Assembly: GCF_003574095.1 (NCBI RefSeq)
Contig: NZ_QWLA01000006.1
Location: 1-64,000 of the forward strand
DNA: 64,000 nt
Direction: 5' to 3'
From: Calidithermus roseus
GTDB lineage: Bacteria; Deinococcota; Deinococci; Deinococcales; Thermaceae
Shown: positions 1-9,619 of the stretch, one piece after another
How the letters are laid out: each line of letters starts with the position of its first letter
Numbering within the stretch: position 1 is the first letter of the stretch
Notes under the pieces: model-generated
What the model saw: only the letters and a program-made list of their open reading frames with translations
Told to the model about the DNA's origin: nothing
The model's database searches: none
Translations under genes and position numbers: made by a program

Positions 1-1
1 C

Positions 2-106
2 TTGGAGGCTTTGCAAGAGCGTCTGGTAGAGCGCTGTGTCTATCTCCAGGAGCACCCCGAGGTCATCCGGGGGGTGGCGGGGTTCAGGTGGATCCCCAAT
101 GGATGA
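2..106 (+). CDS. C-terminal end of a protein entering from outside the window
   Basis: An open frame runs in from the left edge and stops at TGA 104-106, leaving 34 residues (LEALQERLVER... ending RWIPNG). The tail is rich in Glu, Leu and Arg and reads like real coding sequence. It loosely recalls the tails of IS630-type transposases, but this is an impression only and the function is not assigned. The following 107-276 stretch contains nothing I can support. Confidence 0.4.
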   Translation: MEALQERLVERCVYLQEHPEVIRGVAGFRWIPNG

Positions 107-276
107 CTATCTATCTAAGGTTGGTATAACGCCCCGCCCGCCAGACCTCTCCCATGCCGCCTCCGGCGAGGGGCTCGAGAGCCTGGGCGTTCAGACCGGC
201 TTGACGCAGCAGTTGGGCAGGGTCAGCCATAAAGTCCTCCACCCGTCCCCCCTTACCTTAAACCCCGAACCCCTCG

Positions 277-960
277 TCAGAACGGAATGTCCAGCTCCCC
301 CTGCTCTGGCGGCTGGGCTTCGGGCAGCTTGCCCTCGAGCGCCCGCCTGACCTTGAGCAGGTCGGCGACCAGGTTGGAGCGGGCGGCAGGGTAGCTTTCG
401 GGGGCGTGCTCCTGCAGGTGGGTGAGGTAGTTGGGCTGGGCTATCCCCATCACGAAGGGTCTGGGGTCGAAATGGTGGCCGGTGAGCTTGAGGTAAGGGG
501 AGTCCTCGGGCAGCTCGAGCCACTGCCCCCCTTGCAGGGTGATCTTGAAGCCCTTGCCCAGGAAGTGCTGGGCGGTAGGCCCTCCCAGGCAGACGATGGC
601 CCTGGGCTTGATGAGCTCGAGCTCGGGCCTGAGCCAGGCCGGAACCCAATCCTTGATCTCCTTGGCGCTGGGGATGCGGTTGACCCTGAGCCCGTTTTCC
701 TCCTTCCAGGTCCAGCACTTGACCAGATTGGTGATGTAAAGCTCCGAGCGCTCGATCCCGGCTTCTGCCAGCAACTCCTCGAGCAATTCCCCTGCGGGGC
801 CGCTGTAGGGCCGCCCGGTCTGGACGTCGCTGCCGGAAGGGCTGTGCCCGATGAGCACCACAGGGCTGTGGGGGTTGCCCTCTCCCGGAACCGGTGCGTA
901 ACCCCCCTCGCACCGCACGCTCTCCCGCAGGCGCTGGTTGAGTTGCTCGAGCGAATCCAT
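277..960 (-). CDS. Uracil-DNA glycosylase superfamily protein, divergent
   Basis: The protein is 227 residues, starting at ATG 960 (an upstream in-frame ATG at 1002 gives a poor N-terminus). It follows the family 4 uracil-DNA glycosylase layout: GEGNPHSPVVLIG, then GRPYSGPAGELLEELL, YITNLVKCW, and a C-terminal segment. Family 4 enzymes remove uracil from DNA and carry a [4Fe-4S] cluster held by four Cys. Here the N-terminal CxxC is reduced to one Cys, the usual GEAPG loop reads GHSPSG, and the usual His-Pro-Ser motif reads Gln-Pro-Asn. Cluster and activity are therefore doubtful. It may be a separate clade or a non-catalytic DNA-binding relative. Confidence 0.7.
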   Translation of the reverse strand: MDSLEQLNQRLRESVRCEGGYAPVPGEGNPHSPVVLIGHSPSGSDVQTGRPYSGPAGELLEELLAEAGIERSELYITNLVKCWTWKEENGLRVNRIPSAKEIKDWVPAWLRPELELIKPRAIVCLGGPTAQHFLGKGFKITLQGGQWLELPEDSPYLKLTGHHFDPRPFVMGIAQPNYLTHLQEHAPESYPAARSNLVADLLKVRRALEGKLPEAQPPEQGELDIPF

Positions 961-1027
961 AGATGCCAACGCTGAACGCCAACAACCACAGGCCACGAGC
1001 ATTTTGCGTCTTGCTTCGGCTGCTGGT

Positions 1028-2236
1028 CTACCTCACCAGCTCCATCTCCTCCTCAGCCGCCCGGCCCAGCCGCCGGATTCCCTCGCGGATGAGTTCGGGC
1101 TCGGCGTTGGAGAAGGACAGGCGCAGGGTGTTGTGGCCGCTGCCGTCGGCGTGGAAGGGCTGGCCGGGCACGAAGGTCACTTTTTGCTCGAGCGCCTTCT
1201 TGAACAGGCTCACCGCGTCCATGCCCTGGGGCAACTGCACCCAGATGAACATACCGCCTTTGGGCTGGTTCCACACGATGCCCTTGGGCAGATGCTGGGC
1301 CAGGGCCTCGAGCATTACGTCGCGTCGGGCAGTGTAGGTCTGGCGGATCTTGGAAAGCTGCTCCTCGAGGCCGTACTTGACCATCTCGTAGACCAGCATC
1401 TGGTTGAGCGATCCGGTGTGCAGGTCGGCCCCCTGCTTGGCCTGCACGAGCTTGTGAATCACCGCGCGCGGGCCTGCGGCATAGGCCACGCGCAGGCCGG
1501 GAGCGAGGGTCTTGGAGAAGGTGCTGAGGTAGATCACGTTGCCCTCGCCACCCCCGCGCATCTGCTGGTCGAGGCTGTAGAGGGTAGGGAGCTTCTGATC
1601 GCTGTAGTACAGCTCGGCGTAAGCGTCGTCCTCCACGATGGGCACGCTGTACTTATCGGCCAGCTCGACGAGTTTCCTGCGCCGCTCGAGGCTCATCAAG
1701 CGGCCTGAAGGGTTCTGGAAGGTGGGCAGGGCGTAGACGAAGCGCGGCCCCCGCTGCAACACGGCCTCGAGCGCCTCGGGGATCATCCCCTCTTCGTCCA
1801 TGGCTATGCTCAGGTACTCGGGCTCGTAGGGGTTGAAGGCCGAGAGCGCGCCCATGTAAGTCGGCGATTCCACCGCGACCGGCGAGCCGACGTCGATGAA
1901 GATCTTGCCCAGCAGGTCGAGGGCTTGTTGCGAACCCGAGACCATGAGCACCTGGTCGGGCTGGGTGCCCGGAAGCCGGGCCGCCACCCACTCGCGCAGG
2001 GCCGGGTAGCCCTCGGTGGTGCTGTACTGGAGGGCCTGGTTGGCCTTCTCCCGCAGCAGCCTGGCGCTGGCTTGGGCCATGGCCTCGGCGGGGAAAAGCT
2101 CCGGGGCTGGGAGGCCGCCCGAGAAGGTGATCATCCCCGGTTGCTGGGCCATTTTGAGGAGTTCGCGGATGGTCGAGCTGGTGATGCGTGCAGCGCGCCG
2201 CGCAAAGCGGCTTTCCCATGAAATTTGAGAACCCAT
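1028..2236 (-). CDS. lysN: PLP-dependent aminotransferase, LysN-like
   Basis: This 402-residue fold-type I aminotransferase has the motifs STIRELLKMAQ, SGGLPAPELFP and QYSTTEGYPALREW near the N-terminus, QNPSGR around residue 174, VEDDAY around 203, and the PLP lysine in STFSK at residue 242. It matches the Thermus alpha-aminoadipate aminotransferase (LysN) of the AAA lysine pathway, which also acts on leucine, aromatic acids and kynurenine. No other lysine genes are nearby, so a general 2-oxoacid aminotransferase paralogue is possible. The start ATG 2236 is 6 nt from a TAGACT box, which suggests a leaderless transcript. Confidence 0.85.
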   Translation of the reverse strand: MGSQISWESRFARRAARITSSTIRELLKMAQQPGMITFSGGLPAPELFPAEAMAQASARLLREKANQALQYSTTEGYPALREWVAARLPGTQPDQVLMVSGSQQALDLLGKIFIDVGSPVAVESPTYMGALSAFNPYEPEYLSIAMDEEGMIPEALEAVLQRGPRFVYALPTFQNPSGRLMSLERRRKLVELADKYSVPIVEDDAYAELYYSDQKLPTLYSLDQQMRGGGEGNVIYLSTFSKTLAPGLRVAYAAGPRAVIHKLVQAKQGADLHTGSLNQMLVYEMVKYGLEEQLSKIRQTYTARRDVMLEALAQHLPKGIVWNQPKGGMFIWVQLPQGMDAVSLFKKALEQKVTFVPGQPFHADGSGHNTLRLSFSNAEPELIREGIRRLGRAAEEEMELVR

Positions 2237-2242
2237 GCCCCC

Positions 2243-2299
2243 AGTCTACTGCGTTTTTATGGGCGGGTGATGTAATTGCGTTACACGTTCCCGTAACGC
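2243..2299 (-). promoter_or_regulatory. Leaderless promoter of lysN with upstream inverted repeat
   Basis: On the minus strand a -10 box TAGACT (2248-2243) lies 6 nt before the lysN ATG. Further upstream is a perfect dyad, GCGTTAC-N8-GTAACGC (2278-2299), centred about 52 nt before the start codon, where an activator would bind. The protein that binds it is unknown. Confidence 0.5.
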
Positions 2300-2324
2300 T
2301 GGCCGGGTGCAGGGCTCTTTTCCC

Positions 2325-2603
2325 TCACTTCGACCTCGGGGTCGGGGGGCGGTGCAGCGGGCCCATGATGAACTTCTGGAAGGCGAAGTAAGCTGCCAGG
2401 TAGACCGCCAGCTGCACGAAGAAGTTGTTGAAGAAGCTCAGCCCTATGCCCGCCAGCACGAGCATGAGCAAGGTGACTGGGGTCAGCACCAGGAAGGTGC
2501 GCAGGAAGAGTCCGGGGAAAAACCGGACGGCTTCCTTGAGGGTTAGAGGGGGGCGCTGAGTGGCCTTGCGGCGTAGCTTTTCTTCGCGGCGCTTCTTGCC
2601 CAT
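2325..2603 (-). CDS. Small membrane protein, unknown function
   Basis: This is a 92-residue protein starting MGKKRREEKLRRK, with a strongly basic N-terminus followed by two predicted membrane segments at about residues 34-56 and 58-78, and a proline-rich tail. The basic N-terminus suggests a cytoplasmic N-in hairpin topology. I do not recognise a family. It sits head to head with the M28 peptidase gene, about 47 nt apart. Length, codon use and the start near a plausible control region support a real gene. Confidence 0.6.
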   Translation of the reverse strand: MGKKRREEKLRRKATQRPPLTLKEAVRFFPGLFLRTFLVLTPVTLLMLVLAGIGLSFFNNFFVQLAVYLAAYFAFQKFIMGPLHRPPTPRSK

Positions 2604-2638
2604 GGCGGCAGTTTACTCCACCTCAGCCGACTGCTGCG

Positions 2639-2644
2639 TAAACT
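2639..2644 (+). promoter_or_regulatory. -10 box of leaderless M28 peptidase transcript
   Basis: TAAACT ends 6 nt before GTG 2651. There is no clear -35 at the ideal distance. Confidence 0.4.
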
Positions 2645-2650
2645 GGTGGG

Positions 2651-3727
2651 GTGCGCGAACTCTGGGAGGCACTGTGCGCTCTGCCCCATCGCGGTAGCGC
2701 TACCGCGATGGAAGCCAAGGCCGCAGACGTGCTGCGAGGGTGGCTCGAGGCCCGCGGCCACACGGTTCAGAGCCAACCCTTCAAAGCGCCGCGCAGCTAT
2801 GGCTGGGAACTCATGCTGGTGAGCTTGTTGCTGGCCCTGGGCGGCCTGCTCGAGCTGTGGTGGCTCGCCCTGCTGGGAGCCTATGCTTTTTGGGCGCACT
2901 TTGGGGGCGGGTGGGCTCCTTGGGCTTCCCTCTTCGACCGCCACCCCTCCCAGAACCTCATCTCTCAGGCCGGGACCGGCGACAAAACCCTGGTGCTGAT
3001 GGCCCACTACGACAGCGCGAAGACCTGGTTCATCTATGACCCCAGACGGGTGCGGGGCTTTCGGGCCAACTTTCTGCTCAATGCCACGTTGGCCTTCGCT
3101 TCGCCCCTGGCCGCGCTGCTGCCTTGGTCGGGGCGGTTGATCGGGCTGTATTTCCTGGTTCAGGCGGGGCTGCTCCTGTGGCGTGAACTCACCGCTCCCT
3201 ACGTGGGTGGGGCCAACGACAACGCCTCGGGGGTGGCGGTGGCGGCGGGCCTCTTCGAGCAATTGGCCCGGCAGGTGCCTCCAGGATGGCGGGTGATGCT
3301 GGCCCTCACCGGCTGTGAGGAGGTGGGTACCAAAGGGGCGCTGGCCCTGGCCCGCAGCGGCCAGGTCCCCCGCGACGCGCTGATCCTCAACATCGACAAC
3401 GTGGGCCGGGGAGCGCTGTTTTACGCGGTAGGGGAGGGGATGCTGGGCTACCGGCCCTACTCGGGGAAGCTGCTCGAGGCCGCCCGTTCGCTGCCGGGAG
3501 CCCAGCCCCTGGAGTACCGCCTGGCCTACTTCGACACCCGCGCTTTCCCCGAGCACGCCTGCTTGAGCCTGATCCGGCTGGAGAACGGGGTCATCCCCAA
3601 CTGGCACTGGCCCAGCGACACCGCCGCGCAGGTGCGCTGGGAGGACGTGGAGCAGACTCGAGACTACGCGCTGAACCTGATCAATGGTCTGCTCCATGAA
3701 CACGATGAAATCCCCGAGACCCTCTAG
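2651..3727 (+). CDS. Membrane-embedded M28-family zinc aminopeptidase
   Basis: This 358-residue protein starts at GTG 2651. The M28 zinc ligands are present: AHYD (His119), GANDNASG (Asp190), GCEEVGT (Glu223/Glu224), NIDNVG (Asp249) and a C-terminal His in NWHWPSDT. Two hydrophobic blocks interrupt the domain: residues about 51-83 before the first ligand, and 142-178 between the first and second. The catalytic domain would thus be tied to the membrane by three to four helices, which is unusual for this mostly secreted family. It probably trims peptides at the cell envelope; the substrate is unknown. The gene carries a 26-bp palindrome near its 5' end. Confidence 0.8.
   Translation: MRELWEALCALPHRGSATAMEAKAADVLRGWLEARGHTVQSQPFKAPRSYGWELMLVSLLLALGGLLELWWLALLGAYAFWAHFGGGWAPWASLFDRHPSQNLISQAGTGDKTLVLMAHYDSAKTWFIYDPRRVRGFRANFLLNATLAFASPLAALLPWSGRLIGLYFLVQAGLLLWRELTAPYVGGANDNASGVAVAAGLFEQLARQVPPGWRVMLALTGCEEVGTKGALALARSGQVPRDALILNIDNVGRGALFYAVGEGMLGYRPYSGKLLEAARSLPGAQPLEYRLAYFDTRAFPEHACLSLIRLENGVIPNWHWPSDTAAQVRWEDVEQTRDYALNLINGLLHEHDEIPETL
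2686..2711. repeat. Perfect 26-bp palindrome inside the M28 gene
   Basis: The two halves CCATCGCGGTAGC and GCTACCGCGATGG are exact reverse complements with no spacer. It covers about codons 12-21 and would fold into a strong hairpin near the start of the mRNA. Confidence 0.9.
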
Positions 3728-3730
3728 AAT
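3725..3730 (+). promoter_or_regulatory. -10 box before GGDEF gene
   Basis: TAGAAT overlaps the stop of the M28 gene and ends 8 nt before ATG 3739, the spacing of a leaderless transcript. Confidence 0.45.
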
Positions 3731-3738
3731 GGTACGAA

Positions 3739-4686
3739 ATGCGATCCCAGGCATTCCAGGGCTGGCTGAACGGGGTGTGGGCACGGGTGGTGCTCGCGGT
3801 GGGGCTGCTGTGCTTGGCGGCCATCGGGGGGGCTCGCATCAGCCTGGGGGAGCTGCTGGTAATGCTGCCGATCGCCTTCGCCCAGCAGTGGATTAACTAC
3901 CTGTATTACCGGCGCAACGGGGTTTTCCTGGATGACTTCGTGTTCTTCGTGGACTTGGTGTTGCTGGCCTGGGTGCTGCGCCTGGCTGGGGGGAGTGAGA
4001 GCCCGCTGGTCTTCATCGTCTATATCTGGCTGTACAGTGCCATCCTGGCGGGCAATGACCGCGGAGTGCGCCGCTGGGAGGTGGTGCCTTACCTGGGGGC
4101 CATGGCGGTGCTGGGGGTGGTGGGCTATGGCCATCCGGGCTATTTCCCCTATCTGCTGGCCCACGCCGTTGGCCTGACGATGTTCGCCCTCAACACGCGT
4201 GGGCTGCACGCCGAGCGCTATATTGGCGAGCGCGATCCCCTGACCGGGGCGCTCAACCGCAGGTCGGGGCTGACCCGGCTGGATGAGTGGATCAGGGGCA
4301 ACAAGCCCTTCGTGCTGGCTTTCGTAGACCTCAAGAACTTCAAAACCATCAACGACACCTACGGCCATACTGTGGGAGACGAGGTGCTCAAGGGTGTGGC
4401 CGATCGCCTCAAGGCCGCCGTGCGCCGCGAGGACCTGGTGCTGCGCTACGGGGGGGACGAGTTCGTGGTAGCCAGCGCCTCGCCGGATCTGCTCGAGCGG
4501 CTGATGGAAGCCTTCGATGATCCCTTCCAAACCTCGGTGGGACCGGTCGAGGTTCAGGGAGACGTGGGCTGTGTGCAGCCGCGGAGGGGGGAGAGCCTCG
4601 AGGCCTTATTGGTCAAATCCGACGCCGCAATGTACCGCATGAAATACACTGGAAACCTGGACATACGCGGTGAGAACGTCAACTGA
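3739..4686 (+). CDS. Membrane diguanylate cyclase (GGDEF)
   Basis: This 315-residue protein has about five hydrophobic segments in residues 15-155, then a GGDEF domain beginning at RDPLTGALNRRSG. The catalytic motif YGGDEF is intact, as is the D-x-N/K-N-F-K substrate region (DLKNFKTINDTYGH). Such proteins make c-di-GMP from two GTP. The domain is short at its C-terminus, and the usual allosteric RxxD site is not evident before GGDEF. It lies 88 nt before pilT; c-di-GMP often controls type IV pili, so a link is plausible but not shown. Confidence 0.85.
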   Translation: MRSQAFQGWLNGVWARVVLAVGLLCLAAIGGARISLGELLVMLPIAFAQQWINYLYYRRNGVFLDDFVFFVDLVLLAWVLRLAGGSESPLVFIVYIWLYSAILAGNDRGVRRWEVVPYLGAMAVLGVVGYGHPGYFPYLLAHAVGLTMFALNTRGLHAERYIGERDPLTGALNRRSGLTRLDEWIRGNKPFVLAFVDLKNFKTINDTYGHTVGDEVLKGVADRLKAAVRREDLVLRYGGDEFVVASASPDLLERLMEAFDDPFQTSVGPVEVQGDVGCVQPRRGESLEALLVKSDAAMYRMKYTGNLDIRGENVN

Positions 4687-4762
4687 AGCCCCAACCTTAA
4701 TGCAGAGTTAAGCTCTCATGCGCTGCTGGTGAAGAAGAGCAAAGGCGAAAGGTAGCTTGGAC

Positions 4763-4768
4763 TAGCAT
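4763..4768 (+). promoter_or_regulatory. -10 box of leaderless pilT transcript
   Basis: TAGCAT ends 6 nt before ATG 4775. No Shine-Dalgarno sequence fits between them. Confidence 0.45.
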
Positions 4769-4774
4769 TAGCTT

Positions 4775-5887
<1,113 letters not shown>

Positions 5888-5958
5888 AGAGTGCAGCGGG
5901 GAGCAAGGGGGTTAAGAGCGTCGAGGATTGAGGGCTGGGGGCCCACGGATATCCCCCT

Positions 5959-5979
5959 TGCCCCCTTGTCAAGGGGGCA
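5959..5979. repeat. Strong hairpin TGCCCCCTT-GTC-AAGGGGGCA
   Basis: A perfect 9-bp stem with a 3-nt loop lies between pilT and fba. No T-run follows on either strand, so it is not a classical terminator. Related CCCCCTTGTCA text occurs in front of thiB. Confidence 0.6.
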
Positions 5980-6045
5980 GAGAAAGGGAAAGGGTGTCGG
6001 GCATAGACCGCAGGGCGTACGTTAGACTGTGCCCCGGAGGATACG

Positions 6046-6963
6046 ATGCTCGTAACCGGAATGGAAATTCTGAGCAAGGCTCGCAAAGAGGGCTACGGAG
6101 TGGGGGCCTTCAACGTCAACAACATGGAGTTCGTGCAGGCGGTGCTCGAGGCCGCCGAGGAGGCCAGAAGCCCGGTGCTGCTGGCCCTCTCCGAAGGGGC
6201 CATGAAGTACGGCGGCAAGGCCCTGACGACCCTGGTGAAGGAGATGGGCCGCGATGCCAGGGTACCCGTGTGCATCCACCTCGACCACGGCTCCTCTTAC
6301 GAGTCCTGCCTCAAGGCCATCCAGATGGGCTTCACCAGCGTGATGATCGACAAGTCCCACGAGGACACCGAAACCAACATCCGCGAGACCAAGCGTGTGG
6401 TGGAGGCCGCCCATGCCCTGGGCGTGAGTGTTGAGGCCGAGATTGGCCGCCTGGGTGGGGTGGAGGAGCACGTGGTGGTGAGCGCCGAGGATGCCTTCCT
6501 GACCAACCCCGAGGAGGCCAGGATGTTCATGGAGGCCACCGGAGCCGACTACCTGGCGGTGGCCATCGGGACTTCGCACGGGGCCTACAAGGGCAAGGGG
6601 CGCCCCTTCATCGACCACGAGCGCATCAGGGCCATCGCTGCTGCCGTCCCGAACCCGCTGGTGATGCACGGGGCCAGCAGTGTGCCCCAGCAACTCGTCG
6701 AACGCTTCCGCTCCGCGGGCGGCGAGATCGGCGAGGCCGCTGGGATTCACCCCGAGGACATCCAGAAGGGCATCAAGGCCGGCATCGCCAAGATCAACAC
6801 CGACACCGACCTGCGCCTGGGCTTCGTAGCGGTCATGCGCGAGGTGCTGGGCGGTAGTGCTAAGGAGTTCGACCCGCGCAAGATCCTGGGCCCGGCCCGC
6901 GAGGAGATGAAAAAGATCGTCAAAGCCCGCATGGAGCTCTTCGGCTCGGCGGGGAAGGCCTGA
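6046..6963 (+). CDS. fba: Class II fructose-1,6-bisphosphate aldolase
   Basis: This 305-residue protein contains GAFNVNNMEF at the N-terminus, the metal region CIHLDHGSSYESC around residue 80, GVSVEAEIGRLGG, AIGTSHGAYKG, LVMHGASSVP and GIAKINTDTDLR. These are the signature blocks of zinc-dependent class II aldolases, which interconvert FBP with DHAP and G3P. The start ATG has GGAGGA 6 nt upstream, and a possible -10 TAGACT lies upstream of that. The length is typical of the Thermus-type enzyme. It is a single gene, convergent with the thiamine transporter. Confidence 0.95.
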   Translation: MLVTGMEILSKARKEGYGVGAFNVNNMEFVQAVLEAAEEARSPVLLALSEGAMKYGGKALTTLVKEMGRDARVPVCIHLDHGSSYESCLKAIQMGFTSVMIDKSHEDTETNIRETKRVVEAAHALGVSVEAEIGRLGGVEEHVVVSAEDAFLTNPEEARMFMEATGADYLAVAIGTSHGAYKGKGRPFIDHERIRAIAAAVPNPLVMHGASSVPQQLVERFRSAGGEIGEAAGIHPEDIQKGIKAGIAKINTDTDLRLGFVAVMREVLGGSAKEFDPRKILGPAREEMKKIVKARMELFGSAGKA

Positions 6964-7016
6964 AGGGTCGATGTCGATAGCTGGGCACCGGTCGTAGCCA
7001 CCCGAAAACCGCTTCC

Positions 7017-8564
7017 CTAGCCCACCGCCCCCCGCCCCCGGTCGAGCAGGTAGAACACCCCGCCTGCCAGGAGCCCCAGCAAAACTGACAGGGCCAGCGC
7101 CTCGGCGAAGGGGGTGGCACCCGGTCGCCCCAGGCGCTCGTAGATGGCGAGGGAGAGGGTGGTCCACTCCGGGCGGCGCAGGATGAGCGTGGCTCCGAAC
7201 TCCCCGATCACGGCGGCCAGGCTCAGGGCCGCTCCTGAGCGCAGGGCGGGTTGCAGCAGGGGCCACTCTACCCGCCACAACCTGCGCCAGGGGCCAGCGC
7301 CCAGGGTGCGGGCGGCCTCGAGCACGCTCTTCGGCATGGCCCGCAGTGCCGGGAGCAGCGCACGGCTCAACAGCGGGTAGCTCAGCAGCGCGTAGGCCGC
7401 GATCAGCAGCAGCAGCGAACCGCTCAATTGCGGGTAAGTCAGCAGGTAGCCCAGCCCCACCAGCACCGGGGAGACCAGCAGGGGAAGCATCCCGGTCAGG
7501 TCGAGCCAGCGGGGCCCTGCGCGGCGCGGGTGCAGCCCCTCGCCGCGCCAGACCGCGTAGGCGTAGAGAAAACCGATGGGGAAGGCCAGCAGCAGGGTCA
7601 GCCCGGCAAAACGCAGGGTGTTCCACAAGGCCTCGCCTGCCGGGGTGAAATCGTCGCTGCTCCAGACGGCGATGAAGGCCGAGGGGTTCTGCAGCGCCTT
7701 GACCAGCAGGGCCAGCAAGGGGGCGTAGAGCAAGGCGAACCACAGCCCCAGGATGAGCGAGAGGCCCCAGGCGCGGAGGTGGGGGAGGGCTTTGGGGCCG
7801 GTTCCCGTGCCCAGCGACAGGGCCAGCCGGGCCTGGACCCACAGGTACAGCAGCGTGACCCCGGCGCTCACCATGAGCTGGGCCAGGGCCAGCGCGGTGG
7901 CCTCGGGGAAGGCCAGGCGGTAGCTGAGCAGGCTGTAGATCTCGACCTCGAGCGTCGCATAGCGCTGCCCCCCCAGCACCAGCGGCAGTCCGAAACTGCT
8001 GAAGGTATAGAGAAAGGTCAGGCCACCCCCGGCCAGCAACCCTGGAGCCAGCAGGGGAATGCCCACCCGCAGGTAGGCCCGCCAGGGCGAAGCGCCCAGG
8101 GTGCGGGCGGCGGCCAGGGGGGTCTCGAGGCTGGGCAGCAGCACCACCAGCAGGCGCAGCACCAGACCTAGGTTGTAGAACACCGCAGCCCACAGCAAAA
8201 TCCAGGGCGTTCCCTGCAAGTTGAGCCCCAGCAGGCCCCTGGGGCCCGCCAGGGCCAGGAAGCCCAGCGCCACCACGAGGGTAGGCAGCACGAAGGGCAC
8301 CGTCGAGAGCGAAAGCAAAGCCTCCCGCCCCGGAAAGCGGTAGCGGAAGGCATAGGCCAGGGGCAGGGCCAGCAGGGTAGTGAGGAGGCTCGAGGCCAGC
8401 CCATACTCCAGGCTCCACCCCAGCCGCCCCCAGTAGTAGGGGTTCCGCAGGGTTTCCCCCAGCCCCTCTCCCAAGCCCAGCAGCAGCACCCGCACCAGCG
8501 GGTAGCCCAGCGCCAGCGCCAGGAAGACCAGCACGGGCAGGGCCAGCAGAGGGCTCAGGCGCAT
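7017..8564 (-). CDS. thiP: Thiamine ABC transporter permease, ThiP-like
   Basis: This 515-residue protein has about twelve membrane helices and two copies of the ABC permease EAA loop: AARTLGASPWRAYLRVGIPL in the first half and EAARTLGAGPWRRLWRVEWP in the second. The two halves of a permease dimer are therefore fused in one chain, as in ThiP and FbpB. It starts 4 nt after the thiB stop and is co-transcribed with thiB, which fixes its substrate as thiamine or thiamine phosphates. No ATPase gene (thiQ) follows; the next gene, fba, is convergent. Confidence 0.85.
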   Translation of the reverse strand: MRLSPLLALPVLVFLALALGYPLVRVLLLGLGEGLGETLRNPYYWGRLGWSLEYGLASSLLTTLLALPLAYAFRYRFPGREALLSLSTVPFVLPTLVVALGFLALAGPRGLLGLNLQGTPWILLWAAVFYNLGLVLRLLVVLLPSLETPLAAARTLGASPWRAYLRVGIPLLAPGLLAGGGLTFLYTFSSFGLPLVLGGQRYATLEVEIYSLLSYRLAFPEATALALAQLMVSAGVTLLYLWVQARLALSLGTGTGPKALPHLRAWGLSLILGLWFALLYAPLLALLVKALQNPSAFIAVWSSDDFTPAGEALWNTLRFAGLTLLLAFPIGFLYAYAVWRGEGLHPRRAGPRWLDLTGMLPLLVSPVLVGLGYLLTYPQLSGSLLLLIAAYALLSYPLLSRALLPALRAMPKSVLEAARTLGAGPWRRLWRVEWPLLQPALRSGAALSLAAVIGEFGATLILRRPEWTTLSLAIYERLGRPGATPFAEALALSVLLGLLAGGVFYLLDRGRGAVG

Positions 8565-8568
8565 GCGG

Positions 8569-9612
8569 CTATTTTCGCCCCTTCTTCACCGCCTCAGGCG
8601 ACTGCCCCTGCAGCACCACTTTGGTCCACTCGCTCACCCAGCGCTCGCGGTTTTGGGCGATGCTACGGGGCTCGAGGGTGGCTGGAGCCCTGGGCACCTC
8701 GGCCCACTTGAACACCTCGGGCAGCGTGGCGTCCTTGCGGGTGGGGTAGATCCACATCTCGGTGGGGATGCTCTCCTGCACGGGTTTGGAGAGCAGCCAG
8801 TCCACGAACTTGCGGGCGGCGGCGAGTTGCTTGGTGCCCTTGAGGATGCCCACGAACTCCACCTGCAAGAAGGAACTGCCGGGCAGGAGCAGGTTGCCCG
8901 TGGGGGGTTCGTCGAGCTTTTTCTCCGAGTAGAACAGCTCGGCGGCGGGACTGGTCGCGTAGCTCACCACCAGCGGGCGGTCACCGCCGGACTTGGAGAA
9001 GGCGGTGTAGTAGGCCTCGCTCCAGCCCTTCTCGACCCGCACCCCCCCGTCGCGCAGCTTGGCCCAGAAGTCGAGGTAGCCGTCCTCGCCGAAGGTCTTG
9101 ACCGTAGCCAGCAGGAAAGCCAGCCCCGGCGAGGAAGTAGCCGGGTTGGTCACCACCAGCAGCTTGGCGAACTCAGGCCTGGCCAGGTCGGCGAAGCTCT
9201 GGGGCAGGGCTTTGTCCTTGAAGTAGGCCTTGTCGTAGTTCAGGGCCACGTAGCCATAGTCCACCGGCAGGGCGCGGTAGGTCCTATCGAGCACGAACTC
9301 AGGGCGCAGCACTGCCAGGGCAGGCGAGGCGTAAGGCTGGAGGATGTCGGCCTCGAGGGCCAGCGAGAGCTGGGAGTTGTCGAAGCCGTAGATCACGTCG
9401 GCTACGGGCGCGGCCTTGCTCAAGATGGCCTTGTTGAGCATCTCCCCAGCATCGCCAGCCTTGAGGAAGCGGAGCTTGATGCCGTTTTTCTGCTCGAACT
9501 CGGCCACCAGCTTCTTGTCGAGGTTGAAGCTCTCGTGGCTGAGGATGGTCAGCTGCTGTGCCTGGGCCAACCCCAGCAGGGTCAGCGTCGCCAGAAGAAG
9601 CTTTTTGAACAT
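8569..9612 (-). CDS. thiB: Thiamine-binding periplasmic protein ThiB
   Basis: This 347-residue protein has an N-terminal signal peptide (MFKKLLLATLTLLGLAQAQ). Motifs typical of ThiB/TbpA follow: ILSHESFNLDKKLV, DVIYGFDN, PVDYGYVALNYD, NPATSSPGLAFLLAT and VSYATSPAAE. It captures thiamine or its phosphates for the adjacent permease. A TPP riboswitch lies directly upstream, which independently supports the assignment. AGGGGG lies 8 nt before ATG 9612 and is part of a hairpin. Confidence 0.93.
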   Translation of the reverse strand: MFKKLLLATLTLLGLAQAQQLTILSHESFNLDKKLVAEFEQKNGIKLRFLKAGDAGEMLNKAILSKAAPVADVIYGFDNSQLSLALEADILQPYASPALAVLRPEFVLDRTYRALPVDYGYVALNYDKAYFKDKALPQSFADLARPEFAKLLVVTNPATSSPGLAFLLATVKTFGEDGYLDFWAKLRDGGVRVEKGWSEAYYTAFSKSGGDRPLVVSYATSPAAELFYSEKKLDEPPTGNLLLPGSSFLQVEFVGILKGTKQLAAARKFVDWLLSKPVQESIPTEMWIYPTRKDATLPEVFKWAEVPRAPATLEPRSIAQNRERWVSEWTKVVLQGQSPEAVKKGRK

Positions 9613-9619
9613 AGAAAAT

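Noticed and set aside
5959-5979. Terminator between pilT and fba
   Set aside because: The stem is strong, but no T-run follows on either strand; listed as a hairpin only.
6022-8418. Very long minus-strand open frame (798 codons) over fba and the thiamine permease
   Set aside because: It is antisense to fba and out of frame with the permease, has low-complexity composition, and exists only because of high G+C codon bias.
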